From: Ignavibacteria bacterium GWF2_33_9
GTDB taxonomy: Bacteria; Bacteroidota; Ignavibacteria; Kapaibacteriales; UBA2268
Length of the DNA: 32,837 bases
Reading direction: 5' to 3'
Assembly: GCA_001804565.1 (NCBI GenBank)
Contig: MHAC01000084.1
Coordinates: 49,787-82,623, forward strand
Shown: positions 1-7,812 of the stretch, in pieces
Layout: the number at the start of each line of letters is the position of its first letter
Numbering within the stretch: the stretch's first letter is position 1
Position numbers and translations under genes: made by a program
Notes under the pieces: generated by a model
What the model was told of the DNA's origin: nothing
Seen by the model: only the letters and a program-made list of their open reading frames with translations
Database searches by the model: none

Positions 1-585
1 CATTCCGGTTTTAATTGCAAACATTGTAAGGGTAATATCTGCAATGAAGGCATCTTCGTGTGCTAATCCTGTTAATGAATTCAATCCGCTGGGAATGTCA
101 ATTGCTATTTTCAAAGCATCAAGTTCATTGACCTTTTTTAATATCGGTACTACCAATCCTTGCAGATATTCGCTTCCGCCCACCCCAATAAGACTATCTA
201 TAATTAAATCTGCATTAAAATTAAACTGTTCAATATCATTATCATCTTTCAGATGATGAATATCCAATCCAATTTTTTCCAGGATTAAGAAATTGCTTAA
301 AGTTTCTGGAGACATTTTTTCTTTTGCACCAATCCAAGCAACCCTCACATGGTATAAATTACTTAGATGTCTTGCAGCTGCGAATCCGTCTCCTCCATTA
401 TTGCCACTTCCACAAATCAACAAAATTTCCGGATTTTCGATTTCGGAATCCAACAAGATTTCATCAATGATATCAGATACTGACCGAGCAGCATTTTCCA
501 TTAATATTTCACCTTTGATTCCATATTGATTAATTGCAATACTATCTGCATTTCTGATTTCTTCCGGAGTTAAGATGTATTTCAT
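1..585 (-). CDS. nnrE: NAD(P)H-hydrate epimerase (YjeF N-terminal domain), 3' part cut by window edge
   Basis: This gene reads off the left edge of the window, so only the first 195 residues are visible; the ORF track missed it for that reason. The translation starts MKYILTPEEIRNAD and contains CGSGNNGGDGF (about residues 58-68), the signature loop of the YjeF_N fold, and later DIPSGLNS, another conserved epimerase segment. The family epimerises R-NAD(P)HX to the S form, so that the damaged, hydrated nicotinamide cofactor can be repaired by the ATP- or ADP-dependent dehydratase NnrD. In many bacteria the two are fused in one protein of about 500 residues; whether that is so here lies outside the window. 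The start is the ATG at 585. A TAATTTTG box lies about 34 bases upstream on the minus strand. It is divergent from the phosphatase gene at 699. Confidence 0.93.
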   Translation of the reverse strand, partial: MKYILTPEEIRNADSIAINQYGIKGEILMENAARSVSDIIDEILLDSEIENPEILLICGSGNNGGDGFAAARHLSNLYHVRVAWIGAKEKMSPETLSNFLILEKIGLDIHHLKDDNDIEQFNFNADLIIDSLIGVGGSEYLQGLVVPILKKVNELDALKIAIDIPSGLNSLTGLAHEDAFIADITLTMFAIKTGM

Positions 586-618
586 ATTTATACCGAATTT
601 TAAAAAAAATAATATTCG

Positions 619-626
619 CAAAATTA
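619..626 (-). promoter_or_regulatory. Candidate -7 promoter element (TAATTTTG) of nnrE
   Basis: On the minus strand this reads TAATTTTG, matching the Bacteroidota -7 consensus TAnnTTTG, about 34 bases before the nnrE start codon. I see no TTG at the expected -33 distance, so the call rests on the -7 box and on its recurrence upstream of other genes in the window. Confidence 0.3.
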
Positions 627-698
627 AAAATAATTGTTAATTTATATTAAAATTAATGAATTTTAAACAAAATTCCTTTCAAATCGTAAATTATATTG

Positions 699-2819
699 AT
701 GTTTGATAAAAATGAAATATTAGAGATTTTTCAATCGAAAAAATTCATTCTATATTCTTCTATAAGCGTTTTAACTGTGAAATTGCTTGGCGATTTCCTT
801 TTATCATACTTCTTCGGGACTGTTAGTTTCGAGGATAATTTATTATGGAAACTTGTTACCACAGCACTTCTGGGAGTTTTCGGTTTCTCATATCTCAATG
901 AAATTCTAAAGAACAGATTAGTAAAATACAAAAACAAGTTTTTACAGAAGTATCCTGATGATTTACTGAAACTCACAATATATTACTTTATTGGAATAGT
1001 CCTTTCATATTTTATCAGCAATATGGAACATTTACTAAAGTCTAGTGAATATCCATTTTTTAATTTAATTCAAGTTTTTGGCTGGTATTATGTTTTAGGT
1101 GCTTTTTGGGTAATTACTTTTTTCATTAAATGGGTTGATGATTTAAAAAACAAGAGGACAAAAAGTTTTAAGATAATTTTTCTTTCTGTATTTATAATTA
1201 TCGGACTCAATGTATTTGTAGTAAATGTGCTGAATTATTATCTTGATTTTTCCATAATGAAAGATGTTTTTGACGTATTTATCATTTTGGGATTTATAGT
1301 AGTTGGTTTTTCTGCATTCATTCTTCCTTTTGATAAAAACTGGATGTTGATATATAACACTGAGCAGAAGCATAAAATTCAATTATGGTCTTTCTTGTTT
1401 ACCATAACTGTATTTACAACTTACATCTTATTGTCAAATAATTCCGGAGCCAAAAATTCCATAGATTGGATTTTTCCAAATGTTTCTCATTTAATAGTAT
1501 ATCCCACATTTGTTCTTACTCTTTTTACATTAAGAGTATTTTTTGTAAGTTTTAGTAGAAATAAACAAAAATATTTGGATTTTCAGAGAGAAAAATTCGA
1601 TTTCCTTTCCAAAATCAACAATTTGATTTCAGAATCAATAAATTCAGAAAAATCAATGATTATCCGTGATGCAATGGAAATCATCATCCCCACTTTTCAT
1701 ATTAATTATGCATGGGTAGAAAATTATAATACTTCTTTTGCAATTACTTTTGAATACAATATGAATGAGAAATTTATCCATGATATAAGAACTGATGATT
1801 CATTCCGTGATAAGGTATTTGAATTAAATAGAATTGCATATTTTGCTTCAGACAATGAATTATTAGAGTATTTTACTACTCAAAAATTCAGTGGTTCATT
1901 GATTGTTATTCCTGTGTTCGAAAGGAAGAATAGAGTAAGTACTATATTCCTTGGTAAAATGATGGATTTCGGATTCAAGAATGATGAATTTGAAATGCTG
2001 AATACTTTTTCTACGAATTACAGATTAGCTTTGGAAAATTCGATATTAGTGAAAGATTCATTGCAAAAGCAAAGATATGAATTTGAATTGCAAATAGCAA
2101 AAGGGATTCAAAACATAATAATTCCGCAGCAAATAGCAGATATTCCTAATTACTCTATTGCAGGTATATCTATTCCTGCTCATGAATTGGGAGGTGATTA
2201 TTATGACCTTGTTTATTTGAAAGGTGATCGACCAACCTTATTGATTGCAGATGTTTCAGGGAAAAGTATCAATGCTGCTCTCTACCTTTCTCAATTGAAG
2301 GGTATTGTGATGTCAATAAGTAAATACGTGGAAACTCCTTTGGAATTTGTGAAAGAATTGAATAATCTTTTGCATCTTTATACAGAAAAGCATATTTTTA
2401 TTACCTTATCTGCAATAACTTTAGAAAACAACAAAGGTTTGATCAAATACGTAAGAGCAGGGCATTCCCCGTTATTAGTGAAAAACAAAAATGAAATTAA
2501 TGAATATACTCCACAGGGAATTGCTTTGGGTGTGACTTCCAAAGCATTATTCGACCGAAATTGCTGCGAGGTAGAAATTCAATTGCAAAAAGGAGATATA
2601 TGCTTTACTTTCACAGACGGCTTTGATGAATTAAGAAATGCAAATAATCTGGAATTCGGCAAAGAGAAAATATGTAACTTATTATTGAACTCTGAACCGA
2701 AAAAGGCACAGGATTTGATAGATGTTTCCATGGCAGAAATCGTAAAATTTGTTAATGGAAATATGTTTCATGATGATTTAACTTTACTCTCATTAATTTA
2801 TACTGGAGAAAATGAGTAA
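699..2819 (+). CDS. Membrane-anchored GAF-SpoIIE (PP2C-type) serine phosphatase, RsbU-like
   Basis: The protein is about 706 residues. The ORF track starts at a TTG (696); the ATG three bases later is the likelier start. Residues ~15-285 hold about eight hydrophobic segments, so the N-terminus is a polytopic membrane domain that I cannot assign to a known sensor family. A GAF-like region follows (~305-450), then a short helical linker and a SpoIIE phosphatase domain (~465-700). Its metal-binding motifs are intact: GGDYYD, ADVSGK, FTDGFDE and HDDLTLL, plus AGHSP. Family members dephosphorylate a STAS-domain anti-sigma antagonist. The next two genes, a STAS protein and an anti-sigma kinase, are the expected partners and abut or overlap it, so the three form one operon. 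The stimulus and final target (sigma factor or other) are not visible. No strong ribosome binding site is seen. Confidence 0.9.
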   Translation: MFDKNEILEIFQSKKFILYSSISVLTVKLLGDFLLSYFFGTVSFEDNLLWKLVTTALLGVFGFSYLNEILKNRLVKYKNKFLQKYPDDLLKLTIYYFIGIVLSYFISNMEHLLKSSEYPFFNLIQVFGWYYVLGAFWVITFFIKWVDDLKNKRTKSFKIIFLSVFIIIGLNVFVVNVLNYYLDFSIMKDVFDVFIILGFIVVGFSAFILPFDKNWMLIYNTEQKHKIQLWSFLFTITVFTTYILLSNNSGAKNSIDWIFPNVSHLIVYPTFVLTLFTLRVFFVSFSRNKQKYLDFQREKFDFLSKINNLISESINSEKSMIIRDAMEIIIPTFHINYAWVENYNTSFAITFEYNMNEKFIHDIRTDDSFRDKVFELNRIAYFASDNELLEYFTTQKFSGSLIVIPVFERKNRVSTIFLGKMMDFGFKNDEFEMLNTFSTNYRLALENSILVKDSLQKQRYEFELQIAKGIQNIIIPQQIADIPNYSIAGISIPAHELGGDYYDLVYLKGDRPTLLIADVSGKSINAALYLSQLKGIVMSISKYVETPLEFVKELNNLLHLYTEKHIFITLSAITLENNKGLIKYVRAGHSPLLVKNKNEINEYTPQGIALGVTSKALFDRNCCEVEIQLQKGDICFTFTDGFDELRNANNLEFGKEKICNLLLNSEPKKAQDLIDVSMAEIVKFVNGNMFHDDLTLLSLIYTGENE

Positions 2820-3182
2820 ATGGACAATATTCAAATAAAATTTAAGATTGAAAATCTTTCTGAAGAAAACGTGCATACTTTGTCTCTTGCGGGATACTTA
2901 GATGCCCATACTGCTCCGGATCTGGAAACTGCAATTCAGGAGGCTATTACTTCTGGAAATCATAATATACTGATTGATTTCGAGAAATTAGACTATATTA
3001 GCAGTGCAGGATTTGGAGTGTTTATGGAATTTATCGAAGATATTCGTTCAAAAGGCGGAGATATGAAAATGACTGGTATGAATTCCAAAATCAAAGGACT
3101 GTTCGATTTGTTGGGCTTCAATTTACTATTTGATATTAACGATGATAAAAATACTTTACTGAATAAATTTAAGAATGATTGA
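2820..3182 (+). CDS. STAS-domain anti-sigma factor antagonist (RsbV/SpoIIAA type)
   Basis: This 120-residue protein is a single STAS domain, the usual size for the family. The phosphorylation loop reads DYISSAGFGVFMEF (about residues 58-71), so Ser61 or Ser62 is the probable site that the partner kinase phosphorylates and the upstream phosphatase clears. When unphosphorylated, family members bind the anti-sigma kinase and free its target. The ATG follows directly after the stop codon of the phosphatase gene (TAA then ATG), with a GGAG-like ribosome binding site inside the end of that gene. It overlaps the next gene by eight bases. This packing indicates translational coupling and fixed stoichiometry. 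The role is assigned from family and context; the target of the switch is unknown. Confidence 0.92.
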   Translation: MDNIQIKFKIENLSEENVHTLSLAGYLDAHTAPDLETAIQEAITSGNHNILIDFEKLDYISSAGFGVFMEFIEDIRSKGGDMKMTGMNSKIKGLFDLLGFNLLFDINDDKNTLLNKFKND

Positions 3183-3630
3183 TCAAGAAAATATAGAACC
3201 TGAAAAAATATGCATCAATGCAATTACGGATGAATTAGCAAAAGTTCGTGAATTAGTTGAAATGCATATTCAGGAAATGGGTTTTTCTGAGGAAAAGCAG
3301 TTTTCCATTAAATTAGTCATTGATGAAATTTGCTCCAATATCATCAAACATTCTTATACAACTGTACAAAAGCCTGAAGATGATTATCTCAAAATCTGTA
3401 TAGAAATTCAAAAAGAAGTTAATAAACTTATTGTAAAAATATTTGATCAGGGCCCTCCTTTCAATCCTGTGGAATATCACTCGCAGGAATTGTCAGAAAA
3501 AATCAAACATCCCCATAAAGGTGGATTGGGTATCACTCTTGTCAAGTTACTCTCCGATAATCTTTCTTATTCTCGTCTGGATTCAGATCCACAGTCAAAT
3601 TTACTGGAAATTACTTTTTTCAAAAATTAA
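3175..3630 (+). CDS. Anti-sigma factor serine kinase (RsbW/SpoIIAB type, HATPase_c_2)
   Basis: The 151-residue protein has the GHKL ATPase motifs of anti-sigma kinases: an N-box VIDEICSNIIKHSY (48-61, with Glu51 and Asn55), a G1 box FDQGPPF (90-96) and a G2 box KGGLGI (115-120). Such kinases bind and silence a sigma factor or other regulator, and phosphorylate the STAS antagonist to switch it off. The ATG at 3175 lies eight bases inside the preceding STAS gene. No sigma factor gene is adjacent: the next gene, after 109 bases, is ccmC. The regulated target must therefore be encoded elsewhere, or the module may control a non-sigma target as some Bacteroidota and cyanobacterial switches do. That last point is inference. 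Confidence 0.9.
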   Translation: MIDQENIEPEKICINAITDELAKVRELVEMHIQEMGFSEEKQFSIKLVIDEICSNIIKHSYTTVQKPEDDYLKICIEIQKEVNKLIVKIFDQGPPFNPVEYHSQELSEKIKHPHKGGLGITLVKLLSDNLSYSRLDSDPQSNLLEITFFKN

Positions 3631-3710
3631 TTTTATTGCATTCACTACCAGCCATGTAATTAATTATCACGCTTTTCGTATATATTATACAATATATTGA
3701 ACATTTTAGT

Positions 3711-3718
3711 TAATTTTG
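3711..3718 (+). promoter_or_regulatory. Candidate -7 promoter element (TAATTTTG) of the ccm operon
   Basis: TAATTTTG lies 21 bases before the ccmC start codon in the 109-base gap after the anti-sigma kinase gene. It matches the Bacteroidota -7 consensus. There is no TTG at the expected -33 spacing, so this is tentative. Confidence 0.3.
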
Positions 3719-3739
3719 AAATTAAACTGAATTGCATTT

Positions 3740-4732
3740 ATGAAAGGAATGATAATTGGCATTAGTGTTATTTTGGGAATAATCATTGGGATTTTTCCAT
3801 CATTAACCAAACCCAAACCAAATTGGTGGAAAGCAATGGTATCGGTGCTTTTCATTATAAATCTAATAATGATAATAACACCTGATTTAGTGTCAAATCT
3901 GAATTATGTGAATTATCTTGCAGTGAATGATATTGAAGAACAAGTGCTGATTGACCCTTCAGAAGGAACAATCACACAGAATGAAGATTCATATAGTATC
4001 ACTCCATTAAAATATCCTGTTTTGAAAAGTCAGGAAAATTCTAAGATTGAAGGTAAATTGCTGAAAATAAAGTATAATGGAAAATTGCAGGCTTTTGAAA
4101 TAATGGGCTTAGAAAATCCTTCGATTATTCCGTTGCAATATCCAATGATTGTGGAATTGAAGGAAAGAATTAAAATCATGGTATTGCACGTACCTGTCGC
4201 CTGGACTGCAGTTTTGGCTTACTTATTTTCAATGATCTTTTCAGTAATGTATCTGAAAAAACGTGAATATAAATATGATATTTATGCAAATTCGGCTGCA
4301 GGAGTAGGCGTGATTCTAACCATACTTGCAACTGTTACAGGTATGATATGGGCAAAATTCAATTGGGGTAGTTATTGGAATTGGGATCCTCGTGAGACAT
4401 CCATTTTCGTACTTTTGCTAATTTATTTTGCATATTTCGGATTGAGACAATCAATAGAAAATCCTGATACTCGCTCCAGACTTTCGGCTGTATATTCAAT
4501 AATCGCATTCGTTACAGTTCCATTTTTCATCTTTATATTGCCGAGAATTTCAAGTGGATTGCATCCTGGAGCAAGCGGAGAAAACACTGCAGGACCGGTT
4601 TTGGGTGGAGGTACAGAAATGTTGAATCCTAATCTAGGATTAACATTCGGTTTTTCAATGTTTTGCTTTTCACTGCTCTTTTTCTGGATGTTCAATCTGA
4701 AAGTGAGAACTGAAATTTTGGATAACAAGTAA
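3740..4732 (+). CDS. ccmC: Cytochrome c maturation heme-handling protein CcmC, with extended N-terminus
   Basis: The protein is 330 residues, against roughly 220-250 for typical CcmC. From residue ~145 onward it is standard: HVPVAW with His150, the tryptophan-rich WWD segment WGSYWNWDPRETS (209-221), and His275 in SGLHPGA. Those features bind heme at the outer membrane face and load it onto CcmE. The N-terminus is unusual: two hydrophobic segments (~3-20 and ~35-50) are followed by about 85 mostly polar residues, where normal CcmC has only a short loop. This segment is probably extracytoplasmic. The gene is the first of ccmC-ccmD-ccmE-ccmF. ccmA, ccmB and ccmG are not in the window. CcsA/CcsB (system II) is less likely given the CcmE and CcmF neighbours. 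Confidence 0.9.
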   Translation: MKGMIIGISVILGIIIGIFPSLTKPKPNWWKAMVSVLFIINLIMIITPDLVSNLNYVNYLAVNDIEEQVLIDPSEGTITQNEDSYSITPLKYPVLKSQENSKIEGKLLKIKYNGKLQAFEIMGLENPSIIPLQYPMIVELKERIKIMVLHVPVAWTAVLAYLFSMIFSVMYLKKREYKYDIYANSAAGVGVILTILATVTGMIWAKFNWGSYWNWDPRETSIFVLLLIYFAYFGLRQSIENPDTRSRLSAVYSIIAFVTVPFFIFILPRISSGLHPGASGENTAGPVLGGGTEMLNPNLGLTFGFSMFCFSLLFFWMFNLKVRTEILDNK

Positions 4733-4742
4733 TTATTTTTGA

Positions 4743-4766
4743 AAATAAATAAATAAATAAATAAAT
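4743..4766 (+). repeat. Six-copy AAAT tetranucleotide tandem repeat abutting the ccmD start codon
   Basis: Six perfect copies of AAAT run directly into the ATG of ccmD, filling most of the 34-base gap between ccmC and ccmD. No Shine-Dalgarno sequence is evident for ccmD, so the repeat occupies the position of its ribosome binding region. Copy-number change by strand slippage would alter this spacing. Confidence 0.9.
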
Positions 4767-4922
4767 ATGACATTCTTAGAACAAAACACACTATACATAG
4801 TCCTTATCATCTCTTTGATGATTTGGTTAGGAATAGTTTTTTATCTTTACAGAATTGACAGTAAAGTTTCCAAACTCGAAAAACTATTCAATGAATCAAA
4901 TATTGATGAAGTTGATGAATAA
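4767..4922 (+). CDS. ccmD: CcmD-like small membrane protein
   Basis: This 51-residue ORF is too short for the supplied track. It begins MTFLEQNTLY, has one transmembrane helix (~10-28, IVLIISLMIWLGIVFYLY), and then a charged tail RIDSKVSKLEKLFNE that looks helical and could form a coiled coil. That layout, a single membrane span then a basic/acidic cytoplasmic tail, and its place between ccmC and ccmE, match CcmD, which helps release heme-loaded CcmE from the CcmABC complex. Sequence conservation in CcmD is low, so the assignment relies on topology and context. The codon use resembles that of its neighbours. Its start lies right after the AAAT repeat. Confidence 0.82.
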   Translation: MTFLEQNTLYIVLIISLMIWLGIVFYLYRIDSKVSKLEKLFNESNIDEVDE

Positions 4923-4944
4923 TCATTTGCTTTTGCAATGATTT
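4920..4944 (+). other. Imperfect hairpin directly after ccmD
   Basis: AATCATTTGC and GCAATGATT flank a TTTT loop, pairing nine bases with one bulged T, starting at the ccmD stop codon. No T-run follows, so it is not a convincing terminator. It could be an mRNA stability or processing element between ccmD and ccmE. Confidence 0.35.
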
Positions 4945-4983
4945 AATGTGTTAATTCTCTCAATTTATTTTTCGGAAATTACT

Positions 4984-5012
4984 TAATTTTGAAGATTGTA
5001 TTTTTTACAATC
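4984..5012 (+). promoter_or_regulatory. Candidate internal promoter with an overlapping dyad upstream of ccmE
   Basis: TAATTTTG (4984-4991) fits the Bacteroidota -7 element. It is followed almost at once by a perfect dyad, GATTGTA-TTTTT-TACAATC (4994-5012), about where transcription would begin. The ccmD-ccmE gap is 138 bases, much longer than the other gaps in this operon, which suits an internal promoter with an operator. No -33 TTG is evident. The dyad could instead be a hairpin in the mRNA. Confidence 0.35.
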
Positions 5013-5060
5013 CAAGTATAATTATTAAAATTGAACAATAACTAAAAAAGAGGATATAAA

Positions 5061-5459
5061 ATGAAATTAAAATATATCATAATCGGAGTGATTGCCATTG
5101 GCTTCCTTGGCCTGGCATACTATTCATTCGATTCGAATAAAATTGATTATTCCGATTTTGAATCCGCCAGAGAATCACTGAAAACTGTTCAGGTAATTGG
5201 TAAAGTGGATAAAACACAGAATGTATCTTACGATTCTGACGACAATGTGCTGACTTTCGCACTTATTGATGAATTGAACACAACTGAGATGATTACATTC
5301 AACGGACCAAAGCCAAACAATTTTGATATGGCACCAATGGTTGTAGTTAAAGGTAGATACGAAGAAGGGAAATTTATTGCAAAAGACATTATGACAAAAT
5401 GCCCTTCAAAATACGAAGGAGATGGTAATGATGTCAAGAAAAACAATGGAGAAATTTAA
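5061..5459 (+). CDS. ccmE: Cytochrome c maturation heme chaperone CcmE, Cys-type (CxxxY)
   Basis: This 132-residue protein has an N-terminal membrane anchor (~4-21) and a beta-rich OB-fold domain, the normal CcmE layout. In classical CcmE the heme is held covalently by the His of an HxxxY motif. Here the motif reads KCPSKYEG, with Cys114 in place of His and Tyr118 kept. Cys-type CcmE proteins are known from Desulfovibrio and relatives in so-called system I* pathways that lack CcmH. A ribosome binding site AAGAGG precedes the ATG. The stop codon overlaps the ccmF start (TAATG), so ccmE and ccmF are translationally coupled. The protein takes heme from CcmC and passes it to CcmF outside the cytoplasmic membrane. 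Confidence 0.93.
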   Translation: MKLKYIIIGVIAIGFLGLAYYSFDSNKIDYSDFESARESLKTVQVIGKVDKTQNVSYDSDDNVLTFALIDELNTTEMITFNGPKPNNFDMAPMVVVKGRYEEGKFIAKDIMTKCPSKYEGDGNDVKKNNGEI

Positions 5460-7744
5460 TGATTGGTGAAATAACTGTTTGGTTGAGTTTTGCTCTTTCT
5501 GTCTTATTCACAATCCTCTTTTTTGCTGCAGATAAAAAAGGAGGAAGATTGAGTGAATTTACTCGCATTTTTTATTATACAATGCCGGGCGTTTTATTGA
5601 TTGCTTCGATATACTTAATGTATAATATTCTGACTCATAATTACACATTCACATATATTTGGTCCTATTCAAATAATTACTTACCTACTCATATTTTGTT
5701 AACCTCATTTTTCTCGGGACAGGAAGGTTCATTTCTGCTCTGGGCATTGCTGGTAGCATTTTTCTCATTATTTGTGAGAAGATTTGCAAGAAAATATGGA
5801 TATGAAAATTTAGTGATGGCATTTTTCAGTTTAACATTAGTTTTTATAACATTTATGCTTATTCTGAAAAGTCCGTTTACCAAAATTTGGGAGAGTTTTC
5901 CAGATCAGGTAAGCGCCGGATATATGCCTCCTGACGGAAGAGGTTTGAATCCTATTTTAGAGAATTTCTGGAATATGATACATCCTCCGATTTTATTCAT
6001 TGGCTATGCTGCAATGTCAGTTCCATTTGTATTTGCAATTGCGGGTTTAATCAAAAAAGATTATCAGAATTGGATTAAAATATCGGCTCCTTGGACTTTA
6101 TTTGCAACCGGAATTTTAGGTCTAGGAATTATGCTTGGTGGATTTTGGTCGTACGAAACACTTGGTTGGGGAGGTTTCTGGGGTTGGGATCCAGTAGAAA
6201 ATGCTTCACTTATGCCATGGTTAATTGCTGCAGCTCTTGTGCATTCAATGCTTGTGCAGAAGAAATCAGGTACATTAGTGAAAACTAATTTTGCTCTCGC
6301 AATGCTCACTTTCATTTTTGTACTGCTATCTACTTTCCTCACTAGAAGCGGTATTCTTGGCGATATGTCAGTTCATTCATTTGGAGAACCGGGCAAACTA
6401 GCATATAATGTTTTACTCGGATTCTTACTTGTATTTTTATTCTTGAGTATAATCTTATTAATTGTACGAACCAAGGATATTAATTCCAAAATGGATAAAT
6501 CTGAAATGAACTTTAGTTCAAGAGAATTTTCGCTTTCACTTGGTATGATTGCTCTCACTCTAACAACGTTCATTGTTTTTATCGGAACAACTTTACCAAT
6601 TACATCAGAAATATTTTCTTCATCCAAATCATCAGTAGATATTTCATTTTATGATAAATGGAATTTGCCAATAGCAGCATTTATTATGATTTTGAATGGA
6701 TTGGCTTTCTATCAGAAATGGAAAAAATCAGATTGGTCAGAAATCATGAAGAAATTGATTTTGCCAATGATTATTGCACTGGCAGTTACAATTCTCATAA
6801 TAATACTCAAAATTGATAGATTTAGCTTAGCAGTTCTTGCTTTCACTGCAGTTTTCTCTCTTGTAGTTAATTTGCAGATGATTTTCAGAACAGTTGGTAA
6901 GTCATGGAAGAAAATTGGCAGCATGCTTTCGCATATTGGTATTGCCATGCTACTGCTGGGAGTTATATTTAGTGGTGCTTATTCCGAGAAACATACTTAT
7001 TCCCTGAAAGAGGGAGACTCTACAAAAGCATTTGGTTATAATGTCACTTATAAAGGGAAACACCAAATTGAAAAAGAATTGAAAGACCGTGAAAAATTCT
7101 TGCATATCCTCAATTTTGAAAAAGAGGGGAACAATGTAGAAGTTGGGTCCATTCTTTACTGGAGTGATTTTAACGATAGATCGCAGGTGTTCCTTGAACC
7201 CGGGATAAAAACCGGTTTGACACAGGATATTTACGTGTCTCCTGTTTCTTTCGATACAAAAGTGGATATTCCTGAAATAAAATTATTCAAAGGTATGCCG
7301 GAAAATATTCCACAGGACAAAGATGTAACAGTTACCTTGAATTCATATGACATGTCCAATGGTGAAAAAAGTCCTGAAGGTGAAATTCTATTTGGCTCTA
7401 TTATTCAATTTAATACACCAAAATATAAATATACTGATACAATCTATACCTGGTTAAATATGGCAACATTTGTCGGTATTCCAATTTGGTATGGAATAGA
7501 TTCAACCGATTATGAAATTGGTTTCAGCGGAATTGAAAATTCAATGCAAAGTCAAGGTGAAAATAAAGCTATAATGTTGATTAGACAAAAAGGTAGTGAA
7601 GAACCTGCAACTTATGATATTTTTACTTTCCAAATTGAATTGAAACCATATATGTATTTAGTGTGGATAGGATCAATCTTTATAGTGTTCGGATTATTCC
7701 TTGCAGTAACAAGATATCCTGGTAAAACTGAATTAAGTCAATAA
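5459..7744 (+). CDS. ccmF: Cytochrome c heme lyase subunit CcmF
   Basis: The 761-residue polytopic membrane protein is slightly longer than the usual ~650 residues. It carries FSGQEGSFLLW (85-95), a conserved HPP (~175-177), the WWD segment WGGFWGWDPVENASLMPWL (237-255) and LTRSGILGDMSVHSF, all hallmarks of CcmF. An extracytoplasmic region of ~200 residues (~500-735) precedes a final membrane helix (LVWIGSIFIVFGLFLAV). CcmF takes heme from CcmE and, with CcmH in the classical system, attaches it to apocytochrome CxxCH motifs. It starts inside the ccmE stop codon. No ccmH or ccmG follows: a strong terminator closes the operon 17 bases after the stop codon. A missing CcmH fits the Cys-type CcmE, although ccmH could lie elsewhere. 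Confidence 0.96.
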   Translation: MIGEITVWLSFALSVLFTILFFAADKKGGRLSEFTRIFYYTMPGVLLIASIYLMYNILTHNYTFTYIWSYSNNYLPTHILLTSFFSGQEGSFLLWALLVAFFSLFVRRFARKYGYENLVMAFFSLTLVFITFMLILKSPFTKIWESFPDQVSAGYMPPDGRGLNPILENFWNMIHPPILFIGYAAMSVPFVFAIAGLIKKDYQNWIKISAPWTLFATGILGLGIMLGGFWSYETLGWGGFWGWDPVENASLMPWLIAAALVHSMLVQKKSGTLVKTNFALAMLTFIFVLLSTFLTRSGILGDMSVHSFGEPGKLAYNVLLGFLLVFLFLSIILLIVRTKDINSKMDKSEMNFSSREFSLSLGMIALTLTTFIVFIGTTLPITSEIFSSSKSSVDISFYDKWNLPIAAFIMILNGLAFYQKWKKSDWSEIMKKLILPMIIALAVTILIIILKIDRFSLAVLAFTAVFSLVVNLQMIFRTVGKSWKKIGSMLSHIGIAMLLLGVIFSGAYSEKHTYSLKEGDSTKAFGYNVTYKGKHQIEKELKDREKFLHILNFEKEGNNVEVGSILYWSDFNDRSQVFLEPGIKTGLTQDIYVSPVSFDTKVDIPEIKLFKGMPENIPQDKDVTVTLNSYDMSNGEKSPEGEILFGSIIQFNTPKYKYTDTIYTWLNMATFVGIPIWYGIDSTDYEIGFSGIENSMQSQGENKAIMLIRQKGSEEPATYDIFTFQIELKPYMYLVWIGSIFIVFGLFLAVTRYPGKTELSQ

Positions 7745-7761
7745 TTTTGATTTGAAATTAT

Positions 7762-7798
7762 AAAAAATGGCAGCTTAATTAGGCTGCCATTTTTTTTT
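7762..7798. terminator. Bidirectional intrinsic terminator between ccmF and the M3 peptidase gene
   Basis: AAAAAATGGCAGC pairs perfectly with GCTGCCATTTTTT around an eight-base loop, with an A-run before and a T-run after. It sits between two convergent genes and can end transcription from both sides. Confidence 0.92.
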
Positions 7799-7812
7799 GA
7801 TTAGGTTATTTA

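Noticed and set aside
44-529. Plus-strand ORFs 44..256 and 293..529
   Set aside because: They are antisense to the nnrE reading frame, which has clear family motifs.
656-706. 16-codon ORF starting before the phosphatase gene
   Set aside because: It has no ribosome binding site or recognisable sequence and is too short to support; it may be chance in AT-rich DNA.
4423-4791. 122-residue minus-strand ORF over the end of ccmC
   Set aside because: It is antisense to ccmC and its N-terminus comes from the AAAT repeat region, so it is not a gene.
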